A DNA stretch of 18,353 nucleotides from SFTJ01 sp051871515 (GCA_051871515.1 JBJECY010000020.1:1-18353); one strand, 5' to 3'; shown: positions 1-6,920, counted from the first letter of the stretch. Notes: a model not told the origin generated them from the letters alone. Made by a program: numbers and translations.

Positions 1-1226
1 CAAGCAATGGTTTTGCCTCGGTGCTGCTGTTTGTGTTTGTGGGTATGGCCATCACCATGGTCATCCAGTCGTCGGCAGCCACCTTTGCCATTGTGCTGGT
101 GATGAGCACCAAGGGGTGGATAGGCTTCGACATGGCTTGCGCAGTGGTGCTGGGTAGCAACATTGGTACAACCATCACACCGGTGCTGGCATCGTTGAGC
201 GCCAACCAAGCCGCCAAGAAAGCCGCTTTGGGACACTTCCTCTTTAACTTCTTCGGCACCATCTGGACGGTGATTCTGTTCTTCCCGTTTGTGAAGCTCA
301 TCATCTGGATTACCGAGGCCATGGGTCAAGGCAACCCCAACGTCCTCACCGGCTCAGAGCTTGCAGTATCGGTATCATTTGGTCTGTCAATCTTCCACAC
401 CGTGTTCAACCTCATCAACCTCTCGGTGATGATTTGGTTCACCGAGGCTTATGTGAAGATTTGCAACAAACTTATCAAGACCAAAGCCAAAGACGGCGAG
501 GAGTTCCAACTCAAATACATCTCATCGGGTCTGCTCAACGCCTCAGAACTCAACATCATGCAGGCACAGCGCGAGATTGTGGTTTATGCACAACGCGTGC
601 AGCGCATGTATGACATGACCATCGACCTTGTTCACACCAAGCTGGGCACAGTGGAGTTTAACAAGCTCTATAGCCGCGTGGGCAAATATGAAGAAATCAG
701 CGACCGCATGGAAATAGAGATAGCCAACTACCTCAACAAAGTGGTTGACGGCCGCTTGAGCTACGAAGGTAAGCTGCGCATCTCGGCCATGCTCAACATC
801 ATCTCAGAGATTGAAAGTATTGCCGACAGCTGCTACAACATTGCCAAGTCGCTCATACGTAAGGAGGAAGCCCACGTGCACTTTGTTGAAGAGCAATATC
901 AGAACATCGACAACATGATGCGCCTGGTTTCAGAAGCCCTCACCGAGATGATTATTGTGCTTGCCAACATGGAGCACGTCACCGGCAACGAGCTTACGCC
1001 TAACATCAACAAAGAAAACGAAATCAACAACTATCGCAACCAGTTGCGCACTGAGAACATTGAGAATATCAATCAGAAGAAATATGAATACCAGTCGGGT
1101 ATCTTCTTTATGGACATCATCAGTGAAAGTGAGCGCATTGGCGACTACATCATCAACGTGATTGAGGGTGTTGAGAGCCAATACGGCAGCAACGCTGAGC
1201 TCTCGCCCACAGTGATGCACCGTTAA
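1..1226 (+). CDS. Na+/phosphate cotransporter family protein with PhoU-like C-terminal domain, 5'-truncated
   Basis: This is the 3' part of a sodium-dependent phosphate symporter of the NptA/PNaS type in the inner membrane. The reading frame is open from base 3, so the true start lies upstream of the window. About 407 residues are visible. They begin with the second inverted Na/Pi repeat: a QSSAAT motif around residue 22, then GSNIGTTITP, both family signatures. Hydrophobic helices continue to about residue 150. The last ~200 residues form charged helices resembling the PhoU domain, often fused to bacterial NptA proteins and thought to regulate phosphate uptake. The gene ends with TAA and is followed by a strong hairpin, so it closes its transcription unit. 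The family call is secure. Substrate (phosphate) is taken from the family and not proven here. Confidence 0.88.
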   Translation, partial: SNGFASVLLFVFVGMAITMVIQSSAATFAIVLVMSTKGWIGFDMACAVVLGSNIGTTITPVLASLSANQAAKKAALGHFLFNFFGTIWTVILFFPFVKLIIWITEAMGQGNPNVLTGSELAVSVSFGLSIFHTVFNLINLSVMIWFTEAYVKICNKLIKTKAKDGEEFQLKYISSGLLNASELNIMQAQREIVVYAQRVQRMYDMTIDLVHTKLGTVEFNKLYSRVGKYEEISDRMEIEIANYLNKVVDGRLSYEGKLRISAMLNIISEIESIADSCYNIAKSLIRKEEAHVHFVEEQYQNIDNMMRLVSEALTEMIIVLANMEHVTGNELTPNINKENEINNYRNQLRTENIENINQKKYEYQSGIFFMDIISESERIGDYIINVIEGVESQYGSNAELSPTVMHR

Positions 1227-1231
1227 TCACA

Positions 1232-1251
1232 CGCCCCTCTGGCAACAGCCT
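1232..1251. repeat. Direct repeat copy 1 (CGCCCCTCTGGCAACAGCCT)
   Basis: This 20-base segment recurs at 1465-1485 with one extra C, otherwise identical. The two copies start 233 bp apart in the non-coding gap. The first sits between the cotransporter stop codon and the terminator stem. No flanking inverted repeats or transposase were seen. Confidence 0.6.
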
Positions 1252-1252
1252 A

Positions 1253-1296
1253 CGCAGCCGGCAAGATGTGCACTCATCTCGCCGGCTGCGACTTTT
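1253..1296 (+). terminator. Intrinsic terminator after Na/Pi cotransporter gene
   Basis: A perfect 10-bp stem, CGCAGCCGGC (1253-1262) with GCCGGCTGCG (1281-1290), encloses a loop with a further GATG/CATC pairing (1265-1268 with 1275-1278). ACTTTT follows. The T-run is short but the stem is very GC-rich. It lies 27 nt after the stop codon. Confidence 0.7.
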
Positions 1297-1610
1297 ATCC
1301 AAACAGCGGATTCCCTTGGCCATTAACCTGTTCTGCGCAAACGGGCGTTCTTTTGCCATAGGGATTTTCCGGTAGCCAAGCCGATAATTGCTAAAAAGCA
1401 CCATCCACACCGGTTTTTTGATTAATGGGCAACGCCATTCTCTCCCACCATGGGCACCGATAAACGCCCCCTCTGGCAACAGCCTCGCCGCCCCCAGGGC
1501 ATAAAACCATCTGCTCAAAAAAAGAAAGTTGCTATCATCATAACGTTAATGACCAAATAGGGGTGCAAAAAAATAATATACACAATGAACAACCATAAGG
1601 ATTTTTTACT
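1297..1610. other. Non-coding gap, possible small transcript end at 1369-1419
   Basis: No convincing gene lies here. The open frame on the minus strand across it resembles no known protein and runs into the cotransporter gene. One structure stands out: CCGGT (1369-1373) can pair with ACCGG (1409-1413), with an inner TGCT/AGCA hairpin (1389-1392, 1397-1400). Six T bases follow at 1414-1419. This could be the 3' end of a small RNA, but no matching promoter was found. Confidence 0.25.
1465..1485. repeat. Direct repeat copy 2, with one inserted C
   Basis: Second copy of the 1232-1251 segment, matching 20 of 21 positions with a single C insertion in the C-run. The AGCCT after it continues into CGCCG, whereas copy 1 continues into ACGCAGCCGG. 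Confidence 0.6.
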
Positions 1611-1618
1611 TACCTTTG
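1611..1618 (+). promoter_or_regulatory. Bacteroides-type -7 element (TACCTTTG) upstream of rubrerythrin
   Basis: TACCTTTG matches the TAnnTTTG consensus of the Bacteroidota primary sigma factor. No good TTTG -33 box lies 19-21 nt upstream. The predicted leader of about 85 nt starts with a small hairpin, GGCGC (1623-1627) with GCGCC (1637-1641). Placing transcription start here excludes the upstream TTG at 1616 as translation start. Confidence 0.5.
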
Positions 1619-1705
1619 CAAAGGCGCCAAGAAAGTGCGCCAAGCGAAAAAACCAACCCATTGAACAAAATCATTAACACTTTTAAAAAAACCTATAGTA
1701 ACAAA

Positions 1706-2248
1706 ATGAAAGAACTAAAAGGAACTAAAACCGAAGCTAACTTGCAGATAGCTTTTGCAGGTGAATCACAAGCCCGCAACAAGTATTCATATTATGCATC
1801 TAAGGCAAAGAAAGATGGTTATGTGCAAATTGCAGCTATCTTTGAAGAAACAGCCAACAACGAGAAGGAACACGCTAAGATGTGGTTCAAACTCCTTCAC
1901 GGTGGTGCAGTGCCATCAACTGAAGAAAACTTGCTCGACGCAGCTGAAGGCGAAAACTACGAATGGACCGACATGTATGCCAACATGGCACGCGAAGCAC
2001 GCGAAGAAGGCTTCGACGAGATTGCAGCCGCCTTTGAAGGCGTGGCAGCCGTTGAAAAAGAGCACGAAGAACGCTATCGCAAATTGCTCAAGAACGTGCA
2101 AGACAAAGTGGTGTTCTCACGCGACGGCGACTGCGTTTGGCAATGCACCAACTGCGGACACATCTGCGTTGGCAAGCAAGCTCCTGAAGTTTGCCCGGTT
2201 TGCAAACACCCACAAGCTTACTTCCAAATCAAGCCCGAGAACTATTGA
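1706..2248 (+). CDS. rbr: Rubrerythrin
   Basis: Rubrerythrin is a cytosolic non-haem iron peroxidase that reduces hydrogen peroxide using electrons passed through its rubredoxin domain; it protects anaerobes from oxygen. The product has 180 residues. The N-terminal ferritin-like four-helix domain (about 1-135) shows the expected diiron ligand pattern: E20, E53 with H56, E83/E86 (GENYEWTDMY) and E117 with H120 (EKEH). The C-terminal rubredoxin-like knuckles are C147-x2-C150 and C163-x2-C166, the short spacing typical of rubrerythrin. I chose ATG 1706 because the alignable sequence (MKELKGTKTE) begins there and the frame upstream overlaps the -7 box. The gene is monocistronic, bounded by its own promoter and a strong terminator. 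All expected metal ligands appear present. Confidence 0.97.
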   Translation: MKELKGTKTEANLQIAFAGESQARNKYSYYASKAKKDGYVQIAAIFEETANNEKEHAKMWFKLLHGGAVPSTEENLLDAAEGENYEWTDMYANMAREAREEGFDEIAAAFEGVAAVEKEHEERYRKLLKNVQDKVVFSRDGDCVWQCTNCGHICVGKQAPEVCPVCKHPQAYFQIKPENY

Positions 2249-2378
2249 TGCACTTAGGCGAGCATAACAGGCTGCTCCCCACCCCTTGCCGCGGCTATCA
2301 CGGCAGCAGCAACAGTGCGGCGTGGCACAGCAAATGATGCTCACATAAGTAATTTTCAATAAAAACCATTTAATTAAG

Positions 2379-2417
2379 CGCCTTTGGCTCCAAAATAGTG
2401 CCAAAGGCGTTGTTTTT
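2379..2417 (+). terminator. Intrinsic terminator after rubrerythrin
   Basis: A perfect 10-bp stem, CGCCTTTGGC (2379-2388) with GCCAAAGGCG (2400-2409), has an 11-nt loop. TTGTTTTT follows at 2410-2417. It lies about 130 nt past the rubrerythrin stop and directly before the repressor promoter. The preceding 2249-2378 stretch holds only a weak 5-bp TGCCG/CGGCA hairpin. Confidence 0.85.
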
Positions 2418-2418
2418 A

Positions 2419-2450
2419 TTTGCATTTTACCATTACGTGTTGTAACTTTA
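2419..2450 (+). promoter_or_regulatory. Promoter of the S24/LexA-like repressor gene
   Basis: TTTG (2419-2422) is followed after 20 nt by TAACTTTA (2443-2450), one base off TAnnTTTG. This is the Bacteroidota promoter arrangement at correct spacing, with the ATG 35 nt downstream. It abuts the rubrerythrin terminator. Confidence 0.6.
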
Positions 2451-2485
2451 CCACGAAATTCACACTTTAACCATCACATACTACA

Positions 2486-3178
2486 ATGGAAACCAACATA
2501 AACGACGAGAGAATATCGCGTGTGCGCTACCTGATTGAGGAGTTGGGGCTTAAAAACCGCGACTTTGCCGAGCGCATTGGCGTTGACAACAGCAACCTCT
2601 CGAAATACCTAAAAGGTAAACTGCCCATCAACGACTCGTTTGTAAACCGCATGGTGGTGAGTCTGGGCGTATCAAAGCAATGGGTGATGCAGGGCACAGA
2701 CATCCCCTTCCCCAAAGAGAGCAACATCCCGGTGGCAAGCGTGGCGCCCGGCGACGCCCTGCAAAGCACGCCGCAAGGCACCCCGGTCTATGACATCGAC
2801 GTCACGGCAGGAGCCATGCCGCGCTCGCTGCTCTTTGCCAACGAGCAAATCATTGGCTCAATCAATCTGCCCGACGTGATAAGCAGCAGCTGCCGCGTGG
2901 TGCGCGTGAGCGGCGACAGCATGGCACCGGTGATTCACAACGGCGACTATGTGGCACTGCGCGAGCTAAGCAACATGCAGCAGATATTCTGGGGGCAAAT
3001 CTATGTGGTGCTGCTCGACGATTACCGGCTGATAAAGTTCCTGCGCCGTCACTCCGACCCCTCAAAAGTGATTCTGCGCAGCGCCAATCCAAACTACGAC
3101 GATATGGAGGTTGACCGCAGCGACATACACGAGCTGATGCTGGTGCAACACATTCTGCACCTCGACAGCCGCATGTGA
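2486..3178 (+). CDS. XRE-type helix-turn-helix repressor with LexA/S24 self-cleavage domain
   Basis: A 230-residue DNA-binding repressor of the LexA/CI-like class. Residues 8-75 form an XRE helix-turn-helix (LKNRDFAERIGVDNSNLSKYLKG). Residues 100-225 form the S24 peptidase-like domain. The catalytic serine is S145 in VSGDSM, the general-base lysine is K184 in RLIKFLRR, and an Ala-Gly cleavage candidate is A108-G109 in DVTAGAM. All three elements needed for RecA-stimulated autocleavage are therefore present. It has its own promoter and no adjacent divergent partner, phage genes or SOS genes, so its targets are unknown. It may control a distant prophage, or stress or cell-surface genes as solitary Bacteroidales members of this family do. 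It is distinct from canonical LexA, whose N-terminal domain is a winged helix. Confidence 0.88.
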   Translation: METNINDERISRVRYLIEELGLKNRDFAERIGVDNSNLSKYLKGKLPINDSFVNRMVVSLGVSKQWVMQGTDIPFPKESNIPVASVAPGDALQSTPQGTPVYDIDVTAGAMPRSLLFANEQIIGSINLPDVISSSCRVVRVSGDSMAPVIHNGDYVALRELSNMQQIFWGQIYVVLLDDYRLIKFLRRHSDPSKVILRSANPNYDDMEVDRSDIHELMLVQHILHLDSRM

Positions 3179-3223
3179 TTTGATTGCGCCCCCCCGGTTG
3201 AGCCACGGCACTGCGCCCAAGTT

Positions 3224-3255
3224 CTTGTATTATTGAAAATATATGTGTAATTTTA
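3224..3255 (+). promoter_or_regulatory. Candidate promoter of the 3302-6709 gene group
   Basis: CTTG (3224-3227), 20 nt, then TAATTTTA (3248-3255) approximates TTTG-N20-TAnnTTTG with one mismatch in each box. It ends 46 nt before the chosen ATG at 3302. The upstream ATG at 3263 would leave almost no leader. A run of seven C bases (3189-3195) lies about 30 nt further upstream. Confidence 0.45.
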
Positions 3256-3301
3256 CGCAACATTGAAAATAAGAAATCATCATCACAACATACATCAGCA
3301 A

Positions 3302-4351
3302 ATGAAACAACTAAGATTTGCACTCATAGCAATCACAGCACTGGTTTTGACCGCATGCCGCAGCGATAGTTTCCGCCTTGAGGCACGCATCGACGGCCTT
3401 GGCACACAAAACGTGCAAGTGATTTATGCTACCTCTGACGGCGTGGTGGCCGACTGGGTGACAGCCAACGACGACCGCATCAGCTATCAAGGCTCGGCAC
3501 CCGAGCTTACCGTGGTTAATGTGCTCAGCGACAACGGCGCGCCAATAGCACGCATGGCGGTGATTGACGGCGACAAGATTCAGCTTAAAGGCGTGTTTGG
3601 CGACCCCATGAACATTCAATACAAAGGCTCAAAAGTGACGCAACGTTGGACCGATTTCCTGAAAAAACACCGCGAGGAGATTGAGAGCAACAACAACGCC
3701 ATGCTCAATATTGAGATTGAGAAATATATGCGCGAAAACAAAGACGATGTGGTATCGACCCTGCTGCTGCTCTACGACTACAGCAGCCTGAGCAACACGC
3801 AGCACACCGACAGCCTGCTCAACATCCTCAACGACGATGCCAAGCCGCTTTATCTGCTCAGCACTTATCACACGCTGCGCAATGCCCGCAGCAAGGTGGA
3901 GGCGCAAAAGCACTTCTTCATGTTTGACCTCTATGACAGCAACGGCACCTGGAGCACCGTGCGCACCAGCGGCCACAGCTACAGCATCATGTGGTTCTGG
4001 AGCCGCGACGACAGCTACCACAACCTCACCGTTGACTCGCTTAAGCAACTCGGCAAAACCTATGGCTCACGCCTGCAGATTGCCGACGTCTATGTTGACG
4101 GCGACACAGCAATCTGGCGCAAAACTTTTAAGAACGACAGCACCAAGTGGCTGCACCTGTGGGCTCCCGGCGGCCCCAAAGGCAAATACCTTGAGCCGCT
4201 CAACATCTACACCACTCCCACCTATCTGCTCATTGACTCGTTTGGCAACTACAACTATCGCGGAGCTTCGCTCGCCGAGCTCATCAAGGCAATGAAGCAA
4301 GGCGACAGCAACAAGCAAACGATAAATAAACCGAGGCCAAAAGCCAAATAA
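3302..4351 (+). CDS. Thioredoxin-like lipoprotein lacking the CxxC active site (DUF4369/TlpA-like)
   Basis: A 349-residue predicted lipoprotein. The signal peptide ends in VLTAC, with lipidated C19. Residues 22-100 resemble the DUF4369 domain that precedes many Bacteroidota TlpA/ResA-like proteins. A helical, charged linker (110-205) follows, then a thioredoxin-like fold (about 205-330). At the usual CxxC position the sequence reads MWFWSRDDSY (230-239), so both redox cysteines are missing. The cis-proline segment survives as YTTPTYLLID (303-312). Apart from C19 there is no cysteine in the mature protein, so oxidoreductase activity is excluded; binding or scaffolding is more likely. I chose ATG 3302 because it starts a clean signal peptide; the in-frame ATG at 3263 would add 13 non-signal residues. 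No terminator separates it from the next gene 84 nt downstream. Confidence 0.72.
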   Translation: MKQLRFALIAITALVLTACRSDSFRLEARIDGLGTQNVQVIYATSDGVVADWVTANDDRISYQGSAPELTVVNVLSDNGAPIARMAVIDGDKIQLKGVFGDPMNIQYKGSKVTQRWTDFLKKHREEIESNNNAMLNIEIEKYMRENKDDVVSTLLLLYDYSSLSNTQHTDSLLNILNDDAKPLYLLSTYHTLRNARSKVEAQKHFFMFDLYDSNGTWSTVRTSGHSYSIMWFWSRDDSYHNLTVDSLKQLGKTYGSRLQIADVYVDGDTAIWRKTFKNDSTKWLHLWAPGGPKGKYLEPLNIYTTPTYLLIDSFGNYNYRGASLAELIKAMKQGDSNKQTINKPRPKAK

Positions 4352-4435
4352 CCGCCGCAGCCCTCAGCCAACGATGCCCCCAACGCCTTCTGCCTTAAAC
4401 ACAATGTCTAACCTCACCATAAACACCTAACTATT

Positions 4436-4951
4436 ATGAAACGACTATTAATTTTACCCTTAGCATTGCTATTACTGACGCTGGCAGGATGTGGGAGCCG
4501 ACACCGCACCAATCAATCAGTGACAATAGGCTATGTCAACTGGCGCACCTCGGTGATTGACTCGGCAGCGTCCGACTCAATGACTGCGCTCGCCAACGAC
4601 AGCGCCACCCATCTGGTGCTGCAACAGCCCGACGTGAAAGTGCTGAAGCGGAATCCCATCACCACCATTTGCCAATACGTGACATTGTATTATGAGGCCC
4701 CCGACAGCCTTGTCGCCACCGACTCGCTTGCGCTGGCACGCCCCGAGCTTGCCGACTCAATCAAAAACGCCTACGACTCTGACGACCGTAACCTTTACAT
4801 CAACCGCAAAATGGGCGTTAATTCGGCCGAAACGCTCTTCAATTCAAGCCTGCTCATTGCCATCTCGGCTCTTGTGCTGCTGATTTTCCTCATCAGCAAA
4901 ATCTACAAAGTGTTTATTCGCTCACCTTTCAAAACCGACGAGGAGGATTGA
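4436..4951 (+). CDS. Small lipoprotein with C-terminal transmembrane helix, unknown function
   Basis: I do not recognise this 171-residue protein. It has a clear lipoprotein signal (MKRLLILPLALLLLTLAGC, lipidated C19), then an envelope-exposed region (20-136) rich in Asp-Ser pairs: seven DS dipeptides, for example at 42, 47, 55, 90, 96, 107 and 114. A second hydrophobic helix spans about 138-155 and is followed by a basic tail (SKIYKVFIRSPFK) and an acidic end (TDEED). By the positive-inside rule the tail is cytosolic. The protein would then be held in the inner membrane by both a lipid and a helix, with its middle in the periplasm. Its stop is 3 nt before the next ATG, and GAGGAGG near its end probably serves as ribosome binding site for that gene. 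The two are almost surely co-translated and functionally linked. Confidence 0.7.
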   Translation: MKRLLILPLALLLLTLAGCGSRHRTNQSVTIGYVNWRTSVIDSAASDSMTALANDSATHLVLQQPDVKVLKRNPITTICQYVTLYYEAPDSLVATDSLALARPELADSIKNAYDSDDRNLYINRKMGVNSAETLFNSSLLIAISALVLLIFLISKIYKVFIRSPFKTDEED

Positions 4952-4954
4952 CCT

Positions 4955-6709
4955 ATGGCAACAAAAGAGGACCTGAAACCCCGCTATGCCGTTACTCTTG
5001 ACAAGGCAATGGAGCAACGCATACGCCAAGCCGTGAACACCTATGCCAAAAATATACCCCACAATCCGCTCTCCTCGCTCGGCGACGACATCAGCATAGG
5101 CACCGTGTCACTGCGACCGATGTACACGCTGAAAGTGGATACACAATACGAGCGCCGCTGGAAGGCTGACTTCGACGACCCCTATCGAGGCCGTGCCGGG
5201 CGCTACGTGCCCGACAAACCGGTGTGGTCGCTCACCCTCAACGCCGCGCCATCAACGCTGACCAACGTCACGCATAAGCACGTCATTCAAGACTCCGAGC
5301 AAATCTACACCTGCCGCACCTGCTCAGGCAGCGGCAAGGTCATTTGCAGCAAATGCCACGGCGACGGCAAAGTGGACTGCTCAAGTTGCGGCGGACGGGG
5401 CACCAATGCGTGTTCAAGTTGCAACGGAGAAGGCTCAAAGCACTGTTACACATGCAGTGGAAACGGTTTTGTTAAGGTTACACGGCAAGAAACCCGCTAC
5501 CGCGGCAACGTCACCGAGCTGGTGACCATACACGAAAACAAATCATGCAGCAGCTGCGGTGGCCGAGGACGCAAAATATGCACCTCATGCAAAGGCCAAG
5601 GCTCTTTAACCTGCAGCACCTGCAACGGTAAAGGCCAAGTAACATGCCGCACCTGCGGCGGCGATGGCCGAGTGATATGCCCCACCTGCGACGGACAAAA
5701 ACAAATGATTCACTACCGCGCCGTGTTGCAGGAATTTTCTTACAGCCACAACACCAACTACGTTGCCGACACCACAATGTTCGGCAGCGGCGAGTTTGCT
5801 GAGATTCACTCAAAATATAAGGGCTACGAGGTGTACAGCGAGGTGAACCAGAAAAGCAACATCACCAATCAGAAACTCACCGAGCTCAACCAGCAGATGG
5901 GCAGTTTCCTGCAAACGATGCTCAACAAAGAAAACGTGGCCAACAAAACCATCATCTACCAGAAACTCACCATCACGAGGCTCGACGCCTACTACATTGA
6001 ATACACCTACAACGGCTCGTCATATCAAGGCGTGCTCATGGGCGGAGTGTTCCGCCCGGGCAGCACATCACCCATCAGCGAGCATGCCGAGAGCGTGATG
6101 GACAACACCGAGTATTATATGCGCCGGCGCATGTTCCCGCAAGCATGGCACCACTCAAACATTGCCAACGACATGAACGTGTACGGCACACGCTCGCGCG
6201 CCGCCAGCCTGCTTGCCACCGCCAAACGCAAGATGGGCCACCTGCACGAAATGGGCGCCGTGATAGCCTTTATCATGTTGCTGCTTGTGGGCGTGCCCTA
6301 CATCTACAACTTCTATGAGCTATATAACCCGGTGCTGAAATTTGTGGCATACGCCAACGACCCCAACACCATGGGCTACGACAACTATCCACTGTCAATG
6401 ACCCTCATCTCGATTGTTGTGATGTGGTTAGTGTATCTGCGCTGCAAACGTCCGCTGATTCCCAAACTCTACTATGCCACCACCAGGCTCAACACCATTG
6501 GCGTGCTGTGGGGATTTGCCTCATTCACCGTGATGAGCGTGCTGGCGCTTGTGGCCACCGACGTGATTGTGGCACTTGGCGGCAGCCTGCTGGTGACCTG
6601 GATTGTGGGCTTTGTGGTGTGGCTGATTAAACTGGTTCTGATTATAGTGTTCTTTATTGTTTTCCTTGCATGGGAACTGCTCTCGTGGCTCTGGGGGCTG
6701 ATTTTCTGA
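4955..6709 (+). CDS. Membrane protein with ten DnaJ-type CxxC(xGxG) zinc motifs in two blocks of five
   Basis: A 584-residue protein of unknown function. Residues 1-115 are soluble and unassigned. Residues 120-171 carry five CxxCxGxG motifs starting at C120, C131, C142, C153 and C164. After a 30-residue polar insert, five more start at C198, C209, C220, C231 and C242. The last is CPTCDGQK, which keeps the cysteines but loses the second glycine. Within each block the step is exactly 11 residues. In DnaJ, four such motifs form two zinc centres on a folded-back hairpin. No J-domain (HPD) or peptide-binding region is visible. Residues 250-430 are soluble, with a repeated QKLT phrase (306, 336). 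About four to five membrane helices follow at 433-452, 480-496, 513-537 and 545-583. The cysteine domain is predicted cytosolic. It is coupled to the preceding gene (3-nt gap). Confidence 0.75.
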   Translation: MATKEDLKPRYAVTLDKAMEQRIRQAVNTYAKNIPHNPLSSLGDDISIGTVSLRPMYTLKVDTQYERRWKADFDDPYRGRAGRYVPDKPVWSLTLNAAPSTLTNVTHKHVIQDSEQIYTCRTCSGSGKVICSKCHGDGKVDCSSCGGRGTNACSSCNGEGSKHCYTCSGNGFVKVTRQETRYRGNVTELVTIHENKSCSSCGGRGRKICTSCKGQGSLTCSTCNGKGQVTCRTCGGDGRVICPTCDGQKQMIHYRAVLQEFSYSHNTNYVADTTMFGSGEFAEIHSKYKGYEVYSEVNQKSNITNQKLTELNQQMGSFLQTMLNKENVANKTIIYQKLTITRLDAYYIEYTYNGSSYQGVLMGGVFRPGSTSPISEHAESVMDNTEYYMRRRMFPQAWHHSNIANDMNVYGTRSRAASLLATAKRKMGHLHEMGAVIAFIMLLLVGVPYIYNFYELYNPVLKFVAYANDPNTMGYDNYPLSMTLISIVVMWLVYLRCKRPLIPKLYYATTRLNTIGVLWGFASFTVMSVLALVATDVIVALGGSLLVTWIVGFVVWLIKLVLIIVFFIVFLAWELLSWLWGLIF

Positions 6710-6763
6710 GGACAGAGAACCATACAAACCAAACTGTTCATCATGCCGTTTTTGGTTGAAAAT

Positions 6764-6807
6764 AAACATCCATTGTGACATCTGGTTTTGCCTCACAATG
6801 GATGTTT
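6764..6807. terminator. Perfect 15-bp inverted repeat, probable terminator
   Basis: AAACATCCATTGTGA (6764-6778) pairs perfectly with TCACAATGGATGTTT (6793-6807) around a 14-nt loop, 55 nt after the zinc-motif gene. No T-run follows on the plus strand beyond the TTT of the arm. On the minus strand the arm runs into TTTATTTTC. It most likely ends or protects the upstream transcript, but an operator role is possible. Confidence 0.5.
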
Positions 6808-6846
6808 GCTACCAAACAGCTACATCTCTCGCAGCCATTCAAAAAT

Positions 6847-6878
6847 TAACATTTTTTATTATAAATGTTACCCCCCCC
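6847..6878. promoter_or_regulatory. AT-rich inverted repeat followed by a run of eight C
   Basis: TAACATTT (6847-6854) pairs with AAATGTTA (6863-6870) around an 8-nt AT loop. Eight consecutive C bases (6871-6878) follow directly. It sits 35 nt upstream of the -7 box of the next gene, so it could be a regulator site. The C-run could change length by slippage. No function is demonstrated. Confidence 0.3.
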
Positions 6879-6912
6879 ACAACAATGTATCCCAATTGAC
6901 ATTTCTTTTTTT

Positions 6913-6920
6913 TATATTTG
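6913..6920 (+). promoter_or_regulatory. Bacteroides-type -7 element (TATATTTG) of the MG2/plug gene
   Basis: TATATTTG is a perfect TAnnTTTG match, 38 nt before ATG 6959. No TTTG lies at the normal distance; the closest is ATTG (6895-6898), only 14 nt upstream, so an activator may be needed. The position rules out the in-frame ATG at 6788 as the start. Confidence 0.55.

Noticed and set aside
1153..1518. Minus-strand open frame of 121 codons across the gap after the Na/Pi gene
   Set aside because: It overlaps the cotransporter gene, crosses the terminator hairpin, and its product has no recognisable domain; the repeated RLLPEG comes from the direct repeat.
1616..1705. N-terminal extension of rubrerythrin from TTG 1616
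   Set aside because: TTG lies inside the -7 box, and the added residues do not resemble rubrerythrin.
3629..4048. Minus-strand open frame rich in Val and Ala
   Set aside because: Shadow of the thioredoxin-like lipoprotein gene; low-complexity composition and no start context.
5312..5701. 33-bp periodic DNA that could be taken as a CRISPR array or tandem repeat
   Set aside because: The period equals the 11-residue protein repeat; DNA units are degenerate and keep only cysteine and glycine codons, so it is coding.
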